NCBI GenBank assembly: GCA_902525735.1
Contig: CABZIF010000002.1
Location: 69,072-133,071, forward strand
Direction: 5' to 3'
DNA: 64,000 nt
Source of the DNA: an uncultured SAR86 cluster bacterium
GTDB lineage: Bacteria > Pseudomonadota > Gammaproteobacteria > Magnimaribacterales > AG-339-G14
Made by a program: the position numbers and the translations under genes. Below the pieces are notes generated by a model. The model was not told where the DNA came from and searched no databases. It saw nothing but the letters and a program-made list of their open reading frames with translations. This document shows, piece by piece, positions 12,389 to 22,044 of the stretch. Each line of letters opens with the position of its first letter. The stretch's first letter is position 1.

Positions 12389-13000
12389 ATGTTGAAACTT
12401 CATTATGCGCCAAACTCCAGAGCCGAAAGAGTTTTGTGGTTATTAGAGGAATTGGAATTACCCTATGAGCTAAACTCGATGCCTTTTCATCCAGAAGCAC
12501 TTAAGTCAGATGAACACCGCAAAAGACATCCTCTTGGAAGAATACCGGTTTTAGAAGATGGTGATGTGAGTATTTATGAATCTGGTGCGATAATCGATTA
12601 TGTTCTGGAAAAACATAAAAATGGCGGTTTAAAGCCCTCAGTTGATTCTTCTGAGTATCCATATTACTTACAATGGTTTCATTTCTGTGAGGGCATGATC
12701 GCACAACCGATGAATACCATTGTTGTTCATACTATTCTTCTGCCGCCTGAGAGAAGAGACGAAACTGTTCTGGGTCAAGCACAGCGTTTAGCCTCTAAAT
12801 CCTTAGCTGCGATTGAGATGGCTTTGGATGGCAAAGAGTATTTGGTGGGAGATTTTTCTGGTGTTGAATTTATGACTGGTCATTGCTGTACTAAATTATC
12901 AGATTTGGGATGCGTAACAGACGAAATGCCAAACTTAAAAGCATATGTTGAAAGAATCAAAGCAAGACCAGCTTTCCAGAAAGCTATTTCAACAACTTAA
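12389..13000 (+). CDS. Glutathione S-transferase family protein
   Basis: 203 aa; LKLHYAPNSRAERVLWLLEELELPYELN, ESGAIIDYVLEK. Confidence 0.92.
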   Translation: MLKLHYAPNSRAERVLWLLEELELPYELNSMPFHPEALKSDEHRKRHPLGRIPVLEDGDVSIYESGAIIDYVLEKHKNGGLKPSVDSSEYPYYLQWFHFCEGMIAQPMNTIVVHTILLPPERRDETVLGQAQRLASKSLAAIEMALDGKEYLVGDFSGVEFMTGHCCTKLSDLGCVTDEMPNLKAYVERIKARPAFQKAISTT

Positions 13001-13011
13001 AAGGTGAAGTT

Positions 13012-13425
13012 ATGAAAGTAGAAAATAAAGTAAACCCTAACGAAGAGCAAATGGCAGGATTTTTAGAGGGAGATGTTGATTCCCCAATAGAAATGGTGAA
13101 TCTACTTAAATTCAAGGAAAAAGCTGAGTACGAAGATGGAAGGGAAACAAATCTTTCTGGAGAAGAAGCATACGCAATTTACGGGCTAGAAGTACTAGAA
13201 CATTTAAAAAAAGTTGGTGCCGAATCGGTTTTTTTTGGCAAAGTCGAACGTCTGATGCTTGGAGAAGTTGAAGAGTTATGGGATATGGTAGCTATCGCCA
13301 GATATCCATCCAGAAAGGCAATGTTGAAAATGATCACAGATCCTGATTACATGGAAAGTGCTAAACATAGATCTGCAGGATTAAAGGGACAACTAAATAT
13401 AGAAACCAAAACAGATAATAGTTAA
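13012..13425 (+). CDS. DUF1330-like protein
   Basis: 137 aa; PIEMVNLLKFKEKAEY...GEEAYAIYG...ARYPSRKAMLKMITDPDY; AAGGTG RBS. Confidence 0.7.
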   Translation: MKVENKVNPNEEQMAGFLEGDVDSPIEMVNLLKFKEKAEYEDGRETNLSGEEAYAIYGLEVLEHLKKVGAESVFFGKVERLMLGEVEELWDMVAIARYPSRKAMLKMITDPDYMESAKHRSAGLKGQLNIETKTDNS

Positions 13426-13426
13426 T

Positions 13427-14470
13427 TTGGAGCCTTTAACTTTAATAGGTGCTCCTCCGTCACCTTATACTAGAAAAATGATTGCCTTAATGAGGTATCG
13501 TCACATACCCTATAATATTATTTGGGGAGACCCACAAAGTTTGCTTTCTGGCGAGTTTAAAAACCTTGGTATTGATCCACCTAAACCTGTTTTGCTTCCA
13601 ACTTTTATACTTCCGGATGAAAAGGGAATTTTAAAAGCAGAGACAGATTCAACTCCATTAATTAGAAGATTTGAAGTCGAGTACGAAGATAGAAAATGCC
13701 TTCCAGGAGATCCCGCCTTAAATTTTTTAAATTTCCTTTTGGAAGATTTCGCTGATGAATGGGTTACTAAGTTTATGTTTCATTATCGTTGGCATTTTAA
13801 CGAAGACGCTGATAATGCCGGTACTTTGTTGCCTCTAGCTCAGACAACTAATCTTCCTGACGAAATTCATCAATCAGCAAAAAAATATATTTCTGAAAGA
13901 CAAATTGAGCGACTTAGAGTGGTTGGTTCCAATGACACAACGGCTCCAATTATTGAAGCTAGTTATAAAAGATTTTTGAGTATTTTAGAAAAACACTTTA
14001 AAAATTCTCCTTTCTTATTGGGGCAAAGAGCAAGCTCAGCAGATTTTGGTCTATATGGGCAATTGAGTCAGCTTATTGGCTTTGATCCTACGTCTAGAAA
14101 AATTGCTCATGATTTGTCTCCTAGAACAGTAGCTTGGATAAATGTCATTGAAGACTTATCTGGACTTGAAATTACTGAGGAGGGATGGACTAAATTAGAA
14201 GAATTGCCAGAAAGTATTTTTGACCTTCTCAACGAGGTGGGCCGAGGCTATGTACCGGCTCTTTTAACAAACAAAGCAGCACATGAAAAAGGTGAGAAAA
14301 CATGGGAAGCTGAAATAGATGGCTGTCCTTGGGTTCAACAAACATTTCCCTATCAATCAAAATGCTTAAAATGGATAAACGAAGAATATTTAAAACTCAG
14401 TGAAATGGATAGAAGCAGAATTGACAATGTGCTTAAAGACACAGGCTGTGAAAAATTATTTATCGAATGA
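13427..14470 (+). CDS. Glutathione S-transferase-like protein with extended C-terminus (TTG start)
   Basis: 347 aa; LIGAPPSPYTRKMIALMRYRHIPYNIIW thioredoxin-fold N-terminus; FLLGQRASSADFGLYGQL GST C-terminal motif. Confidence 0.8.
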   Translation: MEPLTLIGAPPSPYTRKMIALMRYRHIPYNIIWGDPQSLLSGEFKNLGIDPPKPVLLPTFILPDEKGILKAETDSTPLIRRFEVEYEDRKCLPGDPALNFLNFLLEDFADEWVTKFMFHYRWHFNEDADNAGTLLPLAQTTNLPDEIHQSAKKYISERQIERLRVVGSNDTTAPIIEASYKRFLSILEKHFKNSPFLLGQRASSADFGLYGQLSQLIGFDPTSRKIAHDLSPRTVAWINVIEDLSGLEITEEGWTKLEELPESIFDLLNEVGRGYVPALLTNKAAHEKGEKTWEAEIDGCPWVQQTFPYQSKCLKWINEEYLKLSEMDRSRIDNVLKDTGCEKLFIE

Positions 14471-14934
14471 AATTAATCAATAATTTATTTCCAAAAGATG
14501 CCTCTTTATATAATGGCAGTAAAATAGCTTTTTATGGTTTTATTCTCTTTCTGGCTTTGATGACTTGGCGGGCAATCATACATATGTTCTTTTGGGAGAC
14601 TGGATTGCATGACATTGCGAATGTAATTGTTCTAGAAGGAAAGCCCGATCCAATGATTCCTATCTATTTATTTTTTTCCTTGTGGGGTCTTCAACAAATC
14701 TTAACATGCCTAATTAGCTTAATAGTTCTATTGAAATATCAAGGACTGATTCCCTTAATGATTTTAATTTTTGCTCTCGAATGGTGGATAAGAACTTTTT
14801 ACGGTTTAATGGGAATGCCATCGATTATTGCTGAATATACTGATGGCGTTACACCTGGGGCAGTTGGAGCACCATTTGCGGGTATTTTGCTTTTAATAAT
14901 GTTAGCTCTGTCTCTGCGATCTAAAAATGCTTAA
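14467..14934 (+). CDS. Hypothetical multi-TM membrane protein
   Basis: 155 aa hydrophobic ORF, ATGA overlap with upstream gene and overlap with downstream sulfatase. Confidence 0.7.
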   Translation: MKLINNLFPKDASLYNGSKIAFYGFILFLALMTWRAIIHMFFWETGLHDIANVIVLEGKPDPMIPIYLFFSLWGLQQILTCLISLIVLLKYQGLIPLMILIFALEWWIRTFYGLMGMPSIIAEYTDGVTPGAVGAPFAGILLLIMLALSLRSKNA

Positions 14935-16576
14935 AAAAATCTTCTATATTTCAGGTGCGCTTTTATTAATTGTCTCTATCGTCTGGGAATATAAGGTAAA
15001 TATATTAATTTGGACCATTCCAACATTGATGAACATTGCTAATCCAGTTCAAGAAAATATTCCTACTAATTGGTCTAGTGGGCCAAGCGAAATTCAAAAA
15101 AGAACAGACGAAAGACCAAATATAATTTTAATATTGGCCGATGACATGGGTTACAACGACATATCTCTGCATAATGGCGGAGCTGCAGATGGCTCTCTTA
15201 AGACACCAAACATTGATTCGTTAGCTCAAAGCGGAGCTTGGTTTTCTAGAGGCTATGCTGCTAATGCAACCTGCGCACCGTCGAGAGCTTCAATAATGTC
15301 AGGCAAATATCCTACAAGATTTGGATACGAATTTACTCCTGTTCCAGATGCCTCAAGATTTATCGTTAGTTGGTTAGTCGAAGAAGATGACCCTGTTTTG
15401 AGAGCAAGAATCGATTCGGAGGTAGCGAATAGTCTGCCTAGTTTTATGGAAATGGGCATGCCAACAGAACAAATTACAATTGCTGAGGTTCTGCGGGATG
15501 CTGGCTATTATACTGCTCACATTGGCAAATGGCATTTAGGACACGCATATGGAATGGATCCCCATAGTCAAGGATTTGAAGATTCCTTAACTTTGGCAGG
15601 AAGTAGCTATTTGCCGGAAAATGATCCTGAGGTGGTAAATGCAAAATTTGATACGAATATAGACAAAATGGTATGGACAAGTAGTCAATATGCAGCCAGG
15701 TTTAATGGTGGCGATCTTTTTAAACCTGACAAATACGTCACTGACTACTATACCGATGAAGCATTGAAAGTTATAGAAAAAAATCAAAATAGGCCGTTTT
15801 TCTTATATTTAAGTCATTGGGCAATTCATAATCCTCTTCAAGCATTGAGAAGTGATGTGGAGCAGATGACTCATATGCCCGATCATAACCTTCAAGTTTA
15901 TTCTGGGATGATCGCTGCTTTAGATAGAAGTGTTGGAAAAGTTATAGATAAACTTAAAGAGTTAAAAATTTATGGAAAAACTTTAATCATCTTTACAAGC
16001 GACAACGGAGGAGCAAATTATATTGAGTTAGAAGATATTAATAAGCCTTATCGAGGTTGGAAAATAAGTTTTTTTGATGGCGGAATAAGAGTGCCATTTA
16101 TATTCAGCTGGCCAGATGAAATAAGTTCAGATGTAAAAATAGATAGTGCAATACATCATTTTGATATTTTTTCTACGATTGCTTCTGCAGCAGAAATTAA
16201 CACTGATAATTTAAATTTAGATGGAGTGAATCTACTGCCATATATCAAAAAGGAAAATTTAGACAGACCTCATAAAACTCTTTTTTGGCGCTCTGGAAAT
16301 CATCAAGCTGTCTTGCATGAAAATTGGAAATATATAATTAGCAAAAAAGAAAACTTTAGCTGGTTATTCGATACTGCTAATGATCCACTTGAAAAAAATA
16401 ATTTAATTAAAAGTTATCCGGAGAAGGAGTTGCTAATGAAGGGGCTTTTAGCAGAACATAATTCCAAACAAAGTGAGCCTTTATTCCCGTCTGTCTTCGA
16501 AATGCCGATTTTAATTGATAAGTTTGAAGGTCAAGAATTTGAAAAAGGTGACGAATATATTTATTGGTCAAATTAA
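14927..16576 (+). CDS. Type I sulfatase (arylsulfatase-like) with N-terminal membrane anchor
   Basis: 549 aa; NIILILADDMGYNDIS; CAPSRASIMSGKYPTR formylglycine motif (CxPSR); HIGKWHLGH. Confidence 0.95.
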   Translation: MLKKIFYISGALLLIVSIVWEYKVNILIWTIPTLMNIANPVQENIPTNWSSGPSEIQKRTDERPNIILILADDMGYNDISLHNGGAADGSLKTPNIDSLAQSGAWFSRGYAANATCAPSRASIMSGKYPTRFGYEFTPVPDASRFIVSWLVEEDDPVLRARIDSEVANSLPSFMEMGMPTEQITIAEVLRDAGYYTAHIGKWHLGHAYGMDPHSQGFEDSLTLAGSSYLPENDPEVVNAKFDTNIDKMVWTSSQYAARFNGGDLFKPDKYVTDYYTDEALKVIEKNQNRPFFLYLSHWAIHNPLQALRSDVEQMTHMPDHNLQVYSGMIAALDRSVGKVIDKLKELKIYGKTLIIFTSDNGGANYIELEDINKPYRGWKISFFDGGIRVPFIFSWPDEISSDVKIDSAIHHFDIFSTIASAAEINTDNLNLDGVNLLPYIKKENLDRPHKTLFWRSGNHQAVLHENWKYIISKKENFSWLFDTANDPLEKNNLIKSYPEKELLMKGLLAEHNSKQSEPLFPSVFEMPILIDKFEGQEFEKGDEYIYWSN

Positions 16577-16612
16577 TTTGAATTAAGTTCAAAAATTAAA
16601 GAAAATAGAAAT

Positions 16613-16825
16613 ATGTTATCTAATCTAATTGAAGGAATATTCAACCATTTAACTAATTTTGGAGTTTTTTGGTTTGGTTTTTTGTTTTTTGGGAGTATTT
16701 TTGGCGCAATATTGACTTTAATTTTTTCTACATATGACTCAAAAATCATACTTCTTGCGGGTTATTTTTTAGGAGCGATTTTCGGATTGATAGCAAATTA
16801 TAAGGAATGGTCATGGATCAACTAG
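16613..16825 (+). CDS. Small membrane protein, unknown function
   Basis: 70 aa two-TM ORF between sulfatase and desaturase, overlapping the desaturase start. Confidence 0.5.
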   Translation: MLSNLIEGIFNHLTNFGVFWFGFLFFGSIFGAILTLIFSTYDSKIILLAGYFLGAIFGLIANYKEWSWIN

Positions 16826-17757
16826 TAGAGCAAAAAGATTTATTTCAAAATCATCAGGAAGAAAATTTAGATCTTTCTTTAGAAGCTGAAAAAAAAATAG
16901 CTAGGTCATTTATGGGTCGAATAGAATGGGAAATGATAGCTATTGGATTAACTCAATGCCTATTTTGGTTTGGTGTTTGGGCGATGGTTTTGAATGGTTT
17001 TATGCCTCTCTGGGTCGGATGTCTCACTTTGATAATTTCTACAACCTTTGCCTATTTGCCCTCACATGCTGGACAGCATGGCCATTTATCTGGAAACAAA
17101 AAACATCTAGATTGGTTAAATTTTTGGGTAGGTCAGATTTCATTGATACCCCTAGCTCAATCGCATGAGATTTTAAAAATAACTCATCTTAAACATCATG
17201 CGCATACCAATGATCCGAATAATGATCCTGACTATAATCATACTCATACAAGTGGCTGGTTTGAATCGGCTTTAGCTGTGCACCTCCAAACTGGTACTAG
17301 AGATGAAAGACTAAATAACATGATCGAAAAGTGGACGGAGACAGATCCTGAATTTAAAGCTGCAAGCGAAAGAGGAGGAATGGTTCTGGTTGGTTTTTAT
17401 ATATTACAGATTGTCGCTGCAATTAATTTTCCTCTAGAAACTTTGCTTTTGTGGTGGCTTCCACGAAAATTGGCTACCTCATATTTGGGTGTAATATTTT
17501 CTCATATGCCTCACAAGGATCTTCCTGTTGGTAGACACTCCGATACTAGATTTTGGTCAAACGGTATCGTTAGGTTTTTTAATCACTCAATGCAAATACA
17601 CGCTATGCATCACATGTACCCAAAAATTTGTCATCATGACGAGCCAAAAGCAATTGAAGCTTTGAGACCTTTCATGATTGCTAAAGGCATACCCGGAGCA
17701 GATAGAATTCCCAAGAGAATCACTAACAATCCTCTTACAAGGTTAAAAACAGTTTAG
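16807..17757 (+). CDS. Membrane fatty acid desaturase/hydroxylase family protein
   Basis: 316 aa; histidine boxes HAGQHGH, HLKHHAH, HAMHHMYP. Confidence 0.85.
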   Translation: MVMDQLVEQKDLFQNHQEENLDLSLEAEKKIARSFMGRIEWEMIAIGLTQCLFWFGVWAMVLNGFMPLWVGCLTLIISTTFAYLPSHAGQHGHLSGNKKHLDWLNFWVGQISLIPLAQSHEILKITHLKHHAHTNDPNNDPDYNHTHTSGWFESALAVHLQTGTRDERLNNMIEKWTETDPEFKAASERGGMVLVGFYILQIVAAINFPLETLLLWWLPRKLATSYLGVIFSHMPHKDLPVGRHSDTRFWSNGIVRFFNHSMQIHAMHHMYPKICHHDEPKAIEALRPFMIAKGIPGADRIPKRITNNPLTRLKTV

Positions 17758-17814
17758 AGCTTTTTTGTTAAAGCTGTAATCAACATTAATAAATAAAATT
17801 AAGGAGTAATTAAA

Positions 17815-18261
17815 ATGAAATTTAATGTTTTAAAAAAACTTGGCTTAAGCCATTTATTAGTAATCTTTTTGACTTTATCAGGAAGTATTGCTGCTTTCGA
17901 AGTAGAAGGAGATAACTTTGAAGCAAATTTTACTATCTCTTCTTGGACAGCTTATGAAGGTAAAAGCGTCATTACTTCAGAAGGATTAGTAGGTGAAGGT
18001 TATGGCAAGGTTTATTTAACCCATACTTTCAATGTCACTTCTTCCGATGGGATGTCCGGAGATTTTGTCGGACAGGCAAGGACTATTGATAAGGGCGGAG
18101 AAATGAGATTTGCTTCTTTACAAGGCATATGGAAAAGAGAGGGAACCATTGTCATTATGTATACTTTAGACTCAGTAACAAATGGAGTAATGAACTATGC
18201 GAAAGGCTCAGTTGATTTATATGCAGGTACGCTTAAATTTAGTGTCTATCCTATAGAATAA
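17815..18261 (+). CDS. Hypothetical secreted protein
   Basis: 148 aa with signal-peptide-like N-terminus (LLVIFLTLSGSIAAFEVEG); AAGGAG RBS; followed by terminator. Confidence 0.75.
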   Translation: MKFNVLKKLGLSHLLVIFLTLSGSIAAFEVEGDNFEANFTISSWTAYEGKSVITSEGLVGEGYGKVYLTHTFNVTSSDGMSGDFVGQARTIDKGGEMRFASLQGIWKREGTIVIMYTLDSVTNGVMNYAKGSVDLYAGTLKFSVYPIE

Positions 18262-18268
18262 ACTCTAA

Positions 18269-18295
18269 GAAAGCGGCTAAGGCCGCTTTCTTTTT
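18269..18295 (+). terminator. Rho-independent terminator
   Basis: GAAAGCGGC-TAAG-GCCGCTTTC perfect 9-bp stem then TTTTT. Confidence 0.93.
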
Positions 18296-18398
18296 ATTAA
18301 ATTTATATTTTTTTTAAAGTCTTTATCCTGACTGACCGTGAGATGAAATGTCCATTTCAGTTTCCATGTCCTCTTAAGTACTAAATAGACTTCGATCT

Positions 18399-19664
18399 TC
18401 AAATATTAGTCTTTGAAAAAATCTTTTGTGGGATTATCGAGAGAACTGCGACTAAAACAATATTTAAAAGAGCTTGAAATAATAATAATTGCGTCGCAAG
18501 AAGCTCATTACTCAAAATGTTTCCAGGGAGAATAAGTGCTAAAACTATGATTGATTTAGTTATCTCGGGAAGAACTTTGAGATTGAAGCTTTCAAAAGCC
18601 ATTAAAGAAATAGTTACAGATGCTGTAAGAATTAAAGCGAATAGACTAGTTTCTAAATAAGATTGCGCGCTTACTGTGGAAGTGATTACTGCGGAAATAA
18701 CTAAAAGAAATAACAGTTGAATCCATCCATATACTTTTACTTGAGAGCTTACTTCTGGGTCGTAGGGTTTAAAATTATTTAAATCATTTTTGATTATTGG
18801 ATATTTATTTTTGACATCTTCAGGGCGCCAATTTGGTTTTGAGAACCAAACTCTAACTTTATCTTTAACTGACTTAGTTCTAGATGAATCAAGTAACATT
18901 TCTCTAAAAATATCTAAATTAGCTTTAAAGGGGTTCCAACTTCTAAGAGGTTTTGCAGTTCCATAGATAGGCTTGAGCTCTTCCATTTCCTCTTTGTAAG
19001 TTCCAAAAATTCTATCCCATAAAATAAAAACACCGCCGTAATTTGCATCGACATAATGTTTATTTTGGGCATGATGAATTCTGTGATTTGAAGGCGAGAC
19101 AAAAACATACTCATACCATCCAAGTTTAGGAATATGTTCTGTATGAACCCAAAATTGGTAAACAAGATTAATCCCCGCTACTGTCACAAAAACTTCCGGG
19201 GGAATTCCAACTATAAAAATGGGTAAATAAAATATCCATTTCCAAAGAAAACCCGTGCTTGTTTGCCTAAGTGCTGTTGAAAGATTGAATTCTTCTCCGT
19301 GATGATGAACTACGTGAGTTGCCCACAAGACTTTAACTTCGTGATGCAACCGATGCATCCAGTAATAACAAAAATCATATAAAAAGAATGCAAACACCCA
19401 AACCCATAAAGAGGAAGAAGAAAATAATTTTAGATTGTAATATTGAGCAACGTACGCAAAAGCCGCTCCTTGCAGACCCAAACCAAGCAAAGGAATGTAT
19501 CTACTAATAAGACCTAGACTTATACTTGTAAAAGAATCATTCAAACGGTAATTATTTTTGCCTGCAACTAAACCATATATTAACTCAATAAAAATTAACG
19601 CAAAGAAAGCGGGTACAGCTAGAGTAATAATTATAGATGAATCGAATGAGCCAATTTTTTCCAT
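18399..19664 (-). CDS. Sterol desaturase/fatty acid hydroxylase superfamily protein (AGMO/TMEM195-like) with C-terminal membrane extension
   Basis: 421 aa; HRLHH, HVVHHHGEEFN, HRIHH boxes. Confidence 0.88.
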   Translation of the reverse strand: MEKIGSFDSSIIITLAVPAFFALIFIELIYGLVAGKNNYRLNDSFTSISLGLISRYIPLLGLGLQGAAFAYVAQYYNLKLFSSSSLWVWVFAFFLYDFCYYWMHRLHHEVKVLWATHVVHHHGEEFNLSTALRQTSTGFLWKWIFYLPIFIVGIPPEVFVTVAGINLVYQFWVHTEHIPKLGWYEYVFVSPSNHRIHHAQNKHYVDANYGGVFILWDRIFGTYKEEMEELKPIYGTAKPLRSWNPFKANLDIFREMLLDSSRTKSVKDKVRVWFSKPNWRPEDVKNKYPIIKNDLNNFKPYDPEVSSQVKVYGWIQLLFLLVISAVITSTVSAQSYLETSLFALILTASVTISLMAFESFNLKVLPEITKSIIVLALILPGNILSNELLATQLLLFQALLNIVLVAVLSIIPQKIFSKTNI

Positions 19665-19739
19665 TGAAGAATTTTAGTTCAAATGTAGGAAAATACAAAA
19701 AATTATTGCTTTTAACAAAAAGTTAACTAACCTTAGAAG

Positions 19740-20318
19740 ATGTCATTCACTTTGCAATTGGGCCAAAAAGCTCCAGAATTTAACCTAATTTCGACAAGCA
19801 ACGAAAATATCTCTGTTTCAAGCTTTGATTCTAAATTTCTAGTCATTTTTTTTACGTGCAATCATTGTCCTTACGTTACCGGATCGGACGAGGTAACTAG
19901 ACAAACTGCAAATAAATTCAAAGACAAAGATGTGTGCTTTATTGCTATCAACTCAAACAGTGCAAATACGTATGAAGAAGACAGCTTTGAAAATATGGTT
20001 TTGAGAATGGAAGAATATAATTTTCCTTGGGTTTATTTACATGATGACAATCAGGAAACGGCATTGAAATATGGGGCTTTAAAAACTCCGCATTTTTATG
20101 TTTTCGATGAGCAAAGGGAACTAGTTTATACAGGCAGAGGGGTAGATTCACCATTGGATGCAAACAAAATTAAAATCAACAATCTAGAATTAGTTCTTGA
20201 TGAGCTTACTTCAAATACATTAATATCTATTCCCATCACAAACCCTATTGGATGCAGTGTTAAGTGGGAAGGCAAGGATTCTCATTGGATGCCACCTGAG
20301 GCATGTGATCTTGTATAA
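19740..20318 (+). CDS. Thioredoxin-like / AhpC-TSA family protein
   Basis: 192 aa; [23 protein letters not shown]. Confidence 0.88.
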   Translation: MSFTLQLGQKAPEFNLISTSNENISVSSFDSKFLVIFFTCNHCPYVTGSDEVTRQTANKFKDKDVCFIAINSNSANTYEEDSFENMVLRMEEYNFPWVYLHDDNQETALKYGALKTPHFYVFDEQRELVYTGRGVDSPLDANKIKINNLELVLDELTSNTLISIPITNPIGCSVKWEGKDSHWMPPEACDLV

Positions 20319-20333
20319 ATTTAAGGAGAAAAT

Positions 20334-21032
20334 ATGACTGATTTAGCAACATTAACAAAAAAAGGAGAGGTCTCGATAATTAAATTAGACGATGGAAAGG
20401 CAAATGCCTTTTCTCTAGACATGTTGGAAAGTCTAAATGCCTGTTTAGCAGAAGTACCAAGAGACTCCGGTTCCTTAATAATTACTGGAAGAGAAGGGCT
20501 CTTCTCTGCTGGTTTTGATCTTAAAACTTTAGCCTCAGGAGATGCAGCAGCCGCTCAAAAGATGGTTAAACTTGGTTTCAATACGCTTTTAGACCTCTAT
20601 TCATTCCCTAGACCTATCGTAGCTGCAATTTCCGGCCATGCCGTCGCACTAGGAATTTTTGTTGCTTGTTGTTGTGATTATAGAATTGGAATTGAAGGAA
20701 AGTTTATCTGTCAAGCTAATGAAGTAAGAAATAACATGGACATTCCTGTGCAGATTATGGAGATAGTTAAAGATAGGCTTGATAAAAAACATTTTTATAA
20801 AGCGATATATCATGCGGAAGTTTATCCAATGCATGAAGCTATTTCAGCAGGTTATATTGACGAAATAGTACCCCCAGCGGAGTTAATGGATAAAGCTTTA
20901 GAAAAAGCAGAGGATTTAGCTACTTTAGGACATCCCTATTACATGAATACCAAAAATGTATATCAAGCAGATGTAGTAGCTAAAATTAAAGAAGGAATAG
21001 AAGGAGCGAGAATTCCAGGACAAACTGCTTAA
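20334..21032 (+). CDS. Enoyl-CoA hydratase/isomerase family protein
   Basis: 232 aa crotonase fold; SAGFDLK, AAISGHAVALGIFVACCCDYRIG. Confidence 0.9.
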   Translation: MTDLATLTKKGEVSIIKLDDGKANAFSLDMLESLNACLAEVPRDSGSLIITGREGLFSAGFDLKTLASGDAAAAQKMVKLGFNTLLDLYSFPRPIVAAISGHAVALGIFVACCCDYRIGIEGKFICQANEVRNNMDIPVQIMEIVKDRLDKKHFYKAIYHAEVYPMHEAISAGYIDEIVPPAELMDKALEKAEDLATLGHPYYMNTKNVYQADVVAKIKEGIEGARIPGQTA

Positions 21033-21033
21033 A

Positions 21034-22044
21034 TTATTTTTTTTCTAAAAGGTAATGGTTAACAAACCATTCGTTACCATTGTTAATTTTGAAAAATTCT
21101 TCGACGGTTAGAAAAAAAATTCGCCATCTTTGAAACCATAAATTTGCATCGTCATAATGGTTTGCGAACATAGCTAAAGTTTCTTTTTTATTTTTATAAT
21201 GATTTGATAGCCAGTCTCTCGATGTAAGAGAATAATGGGTTCCGTTTACTTTCCAATCTTTTATGACAGTCATATCATTGGAAAAATAACTGAAGATATC
21301 TTGTGACGGCATTATTCCTCCTAAAAAGAAGAATTTAGTCATCCAGTCAGCATCACCGGAAATTTCATAAGGATACAAAAAATCTTTGTGACAAAAAATA
21401 TGAACAAATAGTTTGCCGTTTTCTGTAAGCATATTAGCTACTTTTGAAAGAAGCTTTTCATAATTTCTCATATGCTCAAACATTTCTATTGAAACAATTC
21501 GATCAAATTTATCTTCAAGATTTAATTCGTTTATATCTACTTTTAATGCAGTGATATTATCTAAGCCTCTTGATTTTGCTTCGGTGGTAATAAAGTCTAT
21601 CTGGTCTTGAGAATTGCTAATTGAAGTAAAAGAATTTTTAGGAAATCTTTGTGCTGCAAATAAACTAAAACTTCCCCAGCCGCAACCTAAGTCTAGAATC
21701 TTTTGACCATCACAAATTTCAGCTCTACTGAGATAAAGCTCAAGCATTTTTTCTTCTGCTTCGACTAAGGTTTCTTTTTGAGTTTCATATAAACAACAGG
21801 AATATTTTAAATTCTTACCCAATACTTTAGTAAAAAATGATGGCGGAACCTCGTAATGCTGTTCATTAGCCTCAAGGGTTTGTTCGGCTATTGATCCTTC
21901 CTTGAAAGAAGCTGCAATGTTTGATTTTTCAGTCAATAAGGACTTATCTTCTAATCTGCTTAAGCTAAGTTTTCTTATTGCAATTCTTAATAAGAAGTCT
22001 GGAATAAAGCCTTTTTCAGCTAACCATAATCCTAATCTCATCAT
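21034..22044 (-). CDS. Cyclopropane-fatty-acyl-phospholipid synthase family SAM methyltransferase (paralog 2)
   Basis: LDLGCGWGSFSLFAAQRFP SAM motif, QHYEVPPSFF; ATG 22044 gives ATGA overlap with upstream gene, shorter than ORF track. Confidence 0.88.
   Translation of the reverse strand: MMRLGLWLAEKGFIPDFLLRIAIRKLSLSRLEDKSLLTEKSNIAASFKEGSIAEQTLEANEQHYEVPPSFFTKVLGKNLKYSCCLYETQKETLVEAEEKMLELYLSRAEICDGQKILDLGCGWGSFSLFAAQRFPKNSFTSISNSQDQIDFITTEAKSRGLDNITALKVDINELNLEDKFDRIVSIEMFEHMRNYEKLLSKVANMLTENGKLFVHIFCHKDFLYPYEISGDADWMTKFFFLGGIMPSQDIFSYFSNDMTVIKDWKVNGTHYSLTSRDWLSNHYKNKKETLAMFANHYDDANLWFQRWRIFFLTVEEFFKINNGNEWFVNHYLLEKK

Noticed and set aside
18344-18359. Palindrome TGAAATG-TC-CATTTCA
   Set aside because: Short, 2-nt loop, no T tract; could be chance in AT-rich intergenic DNA
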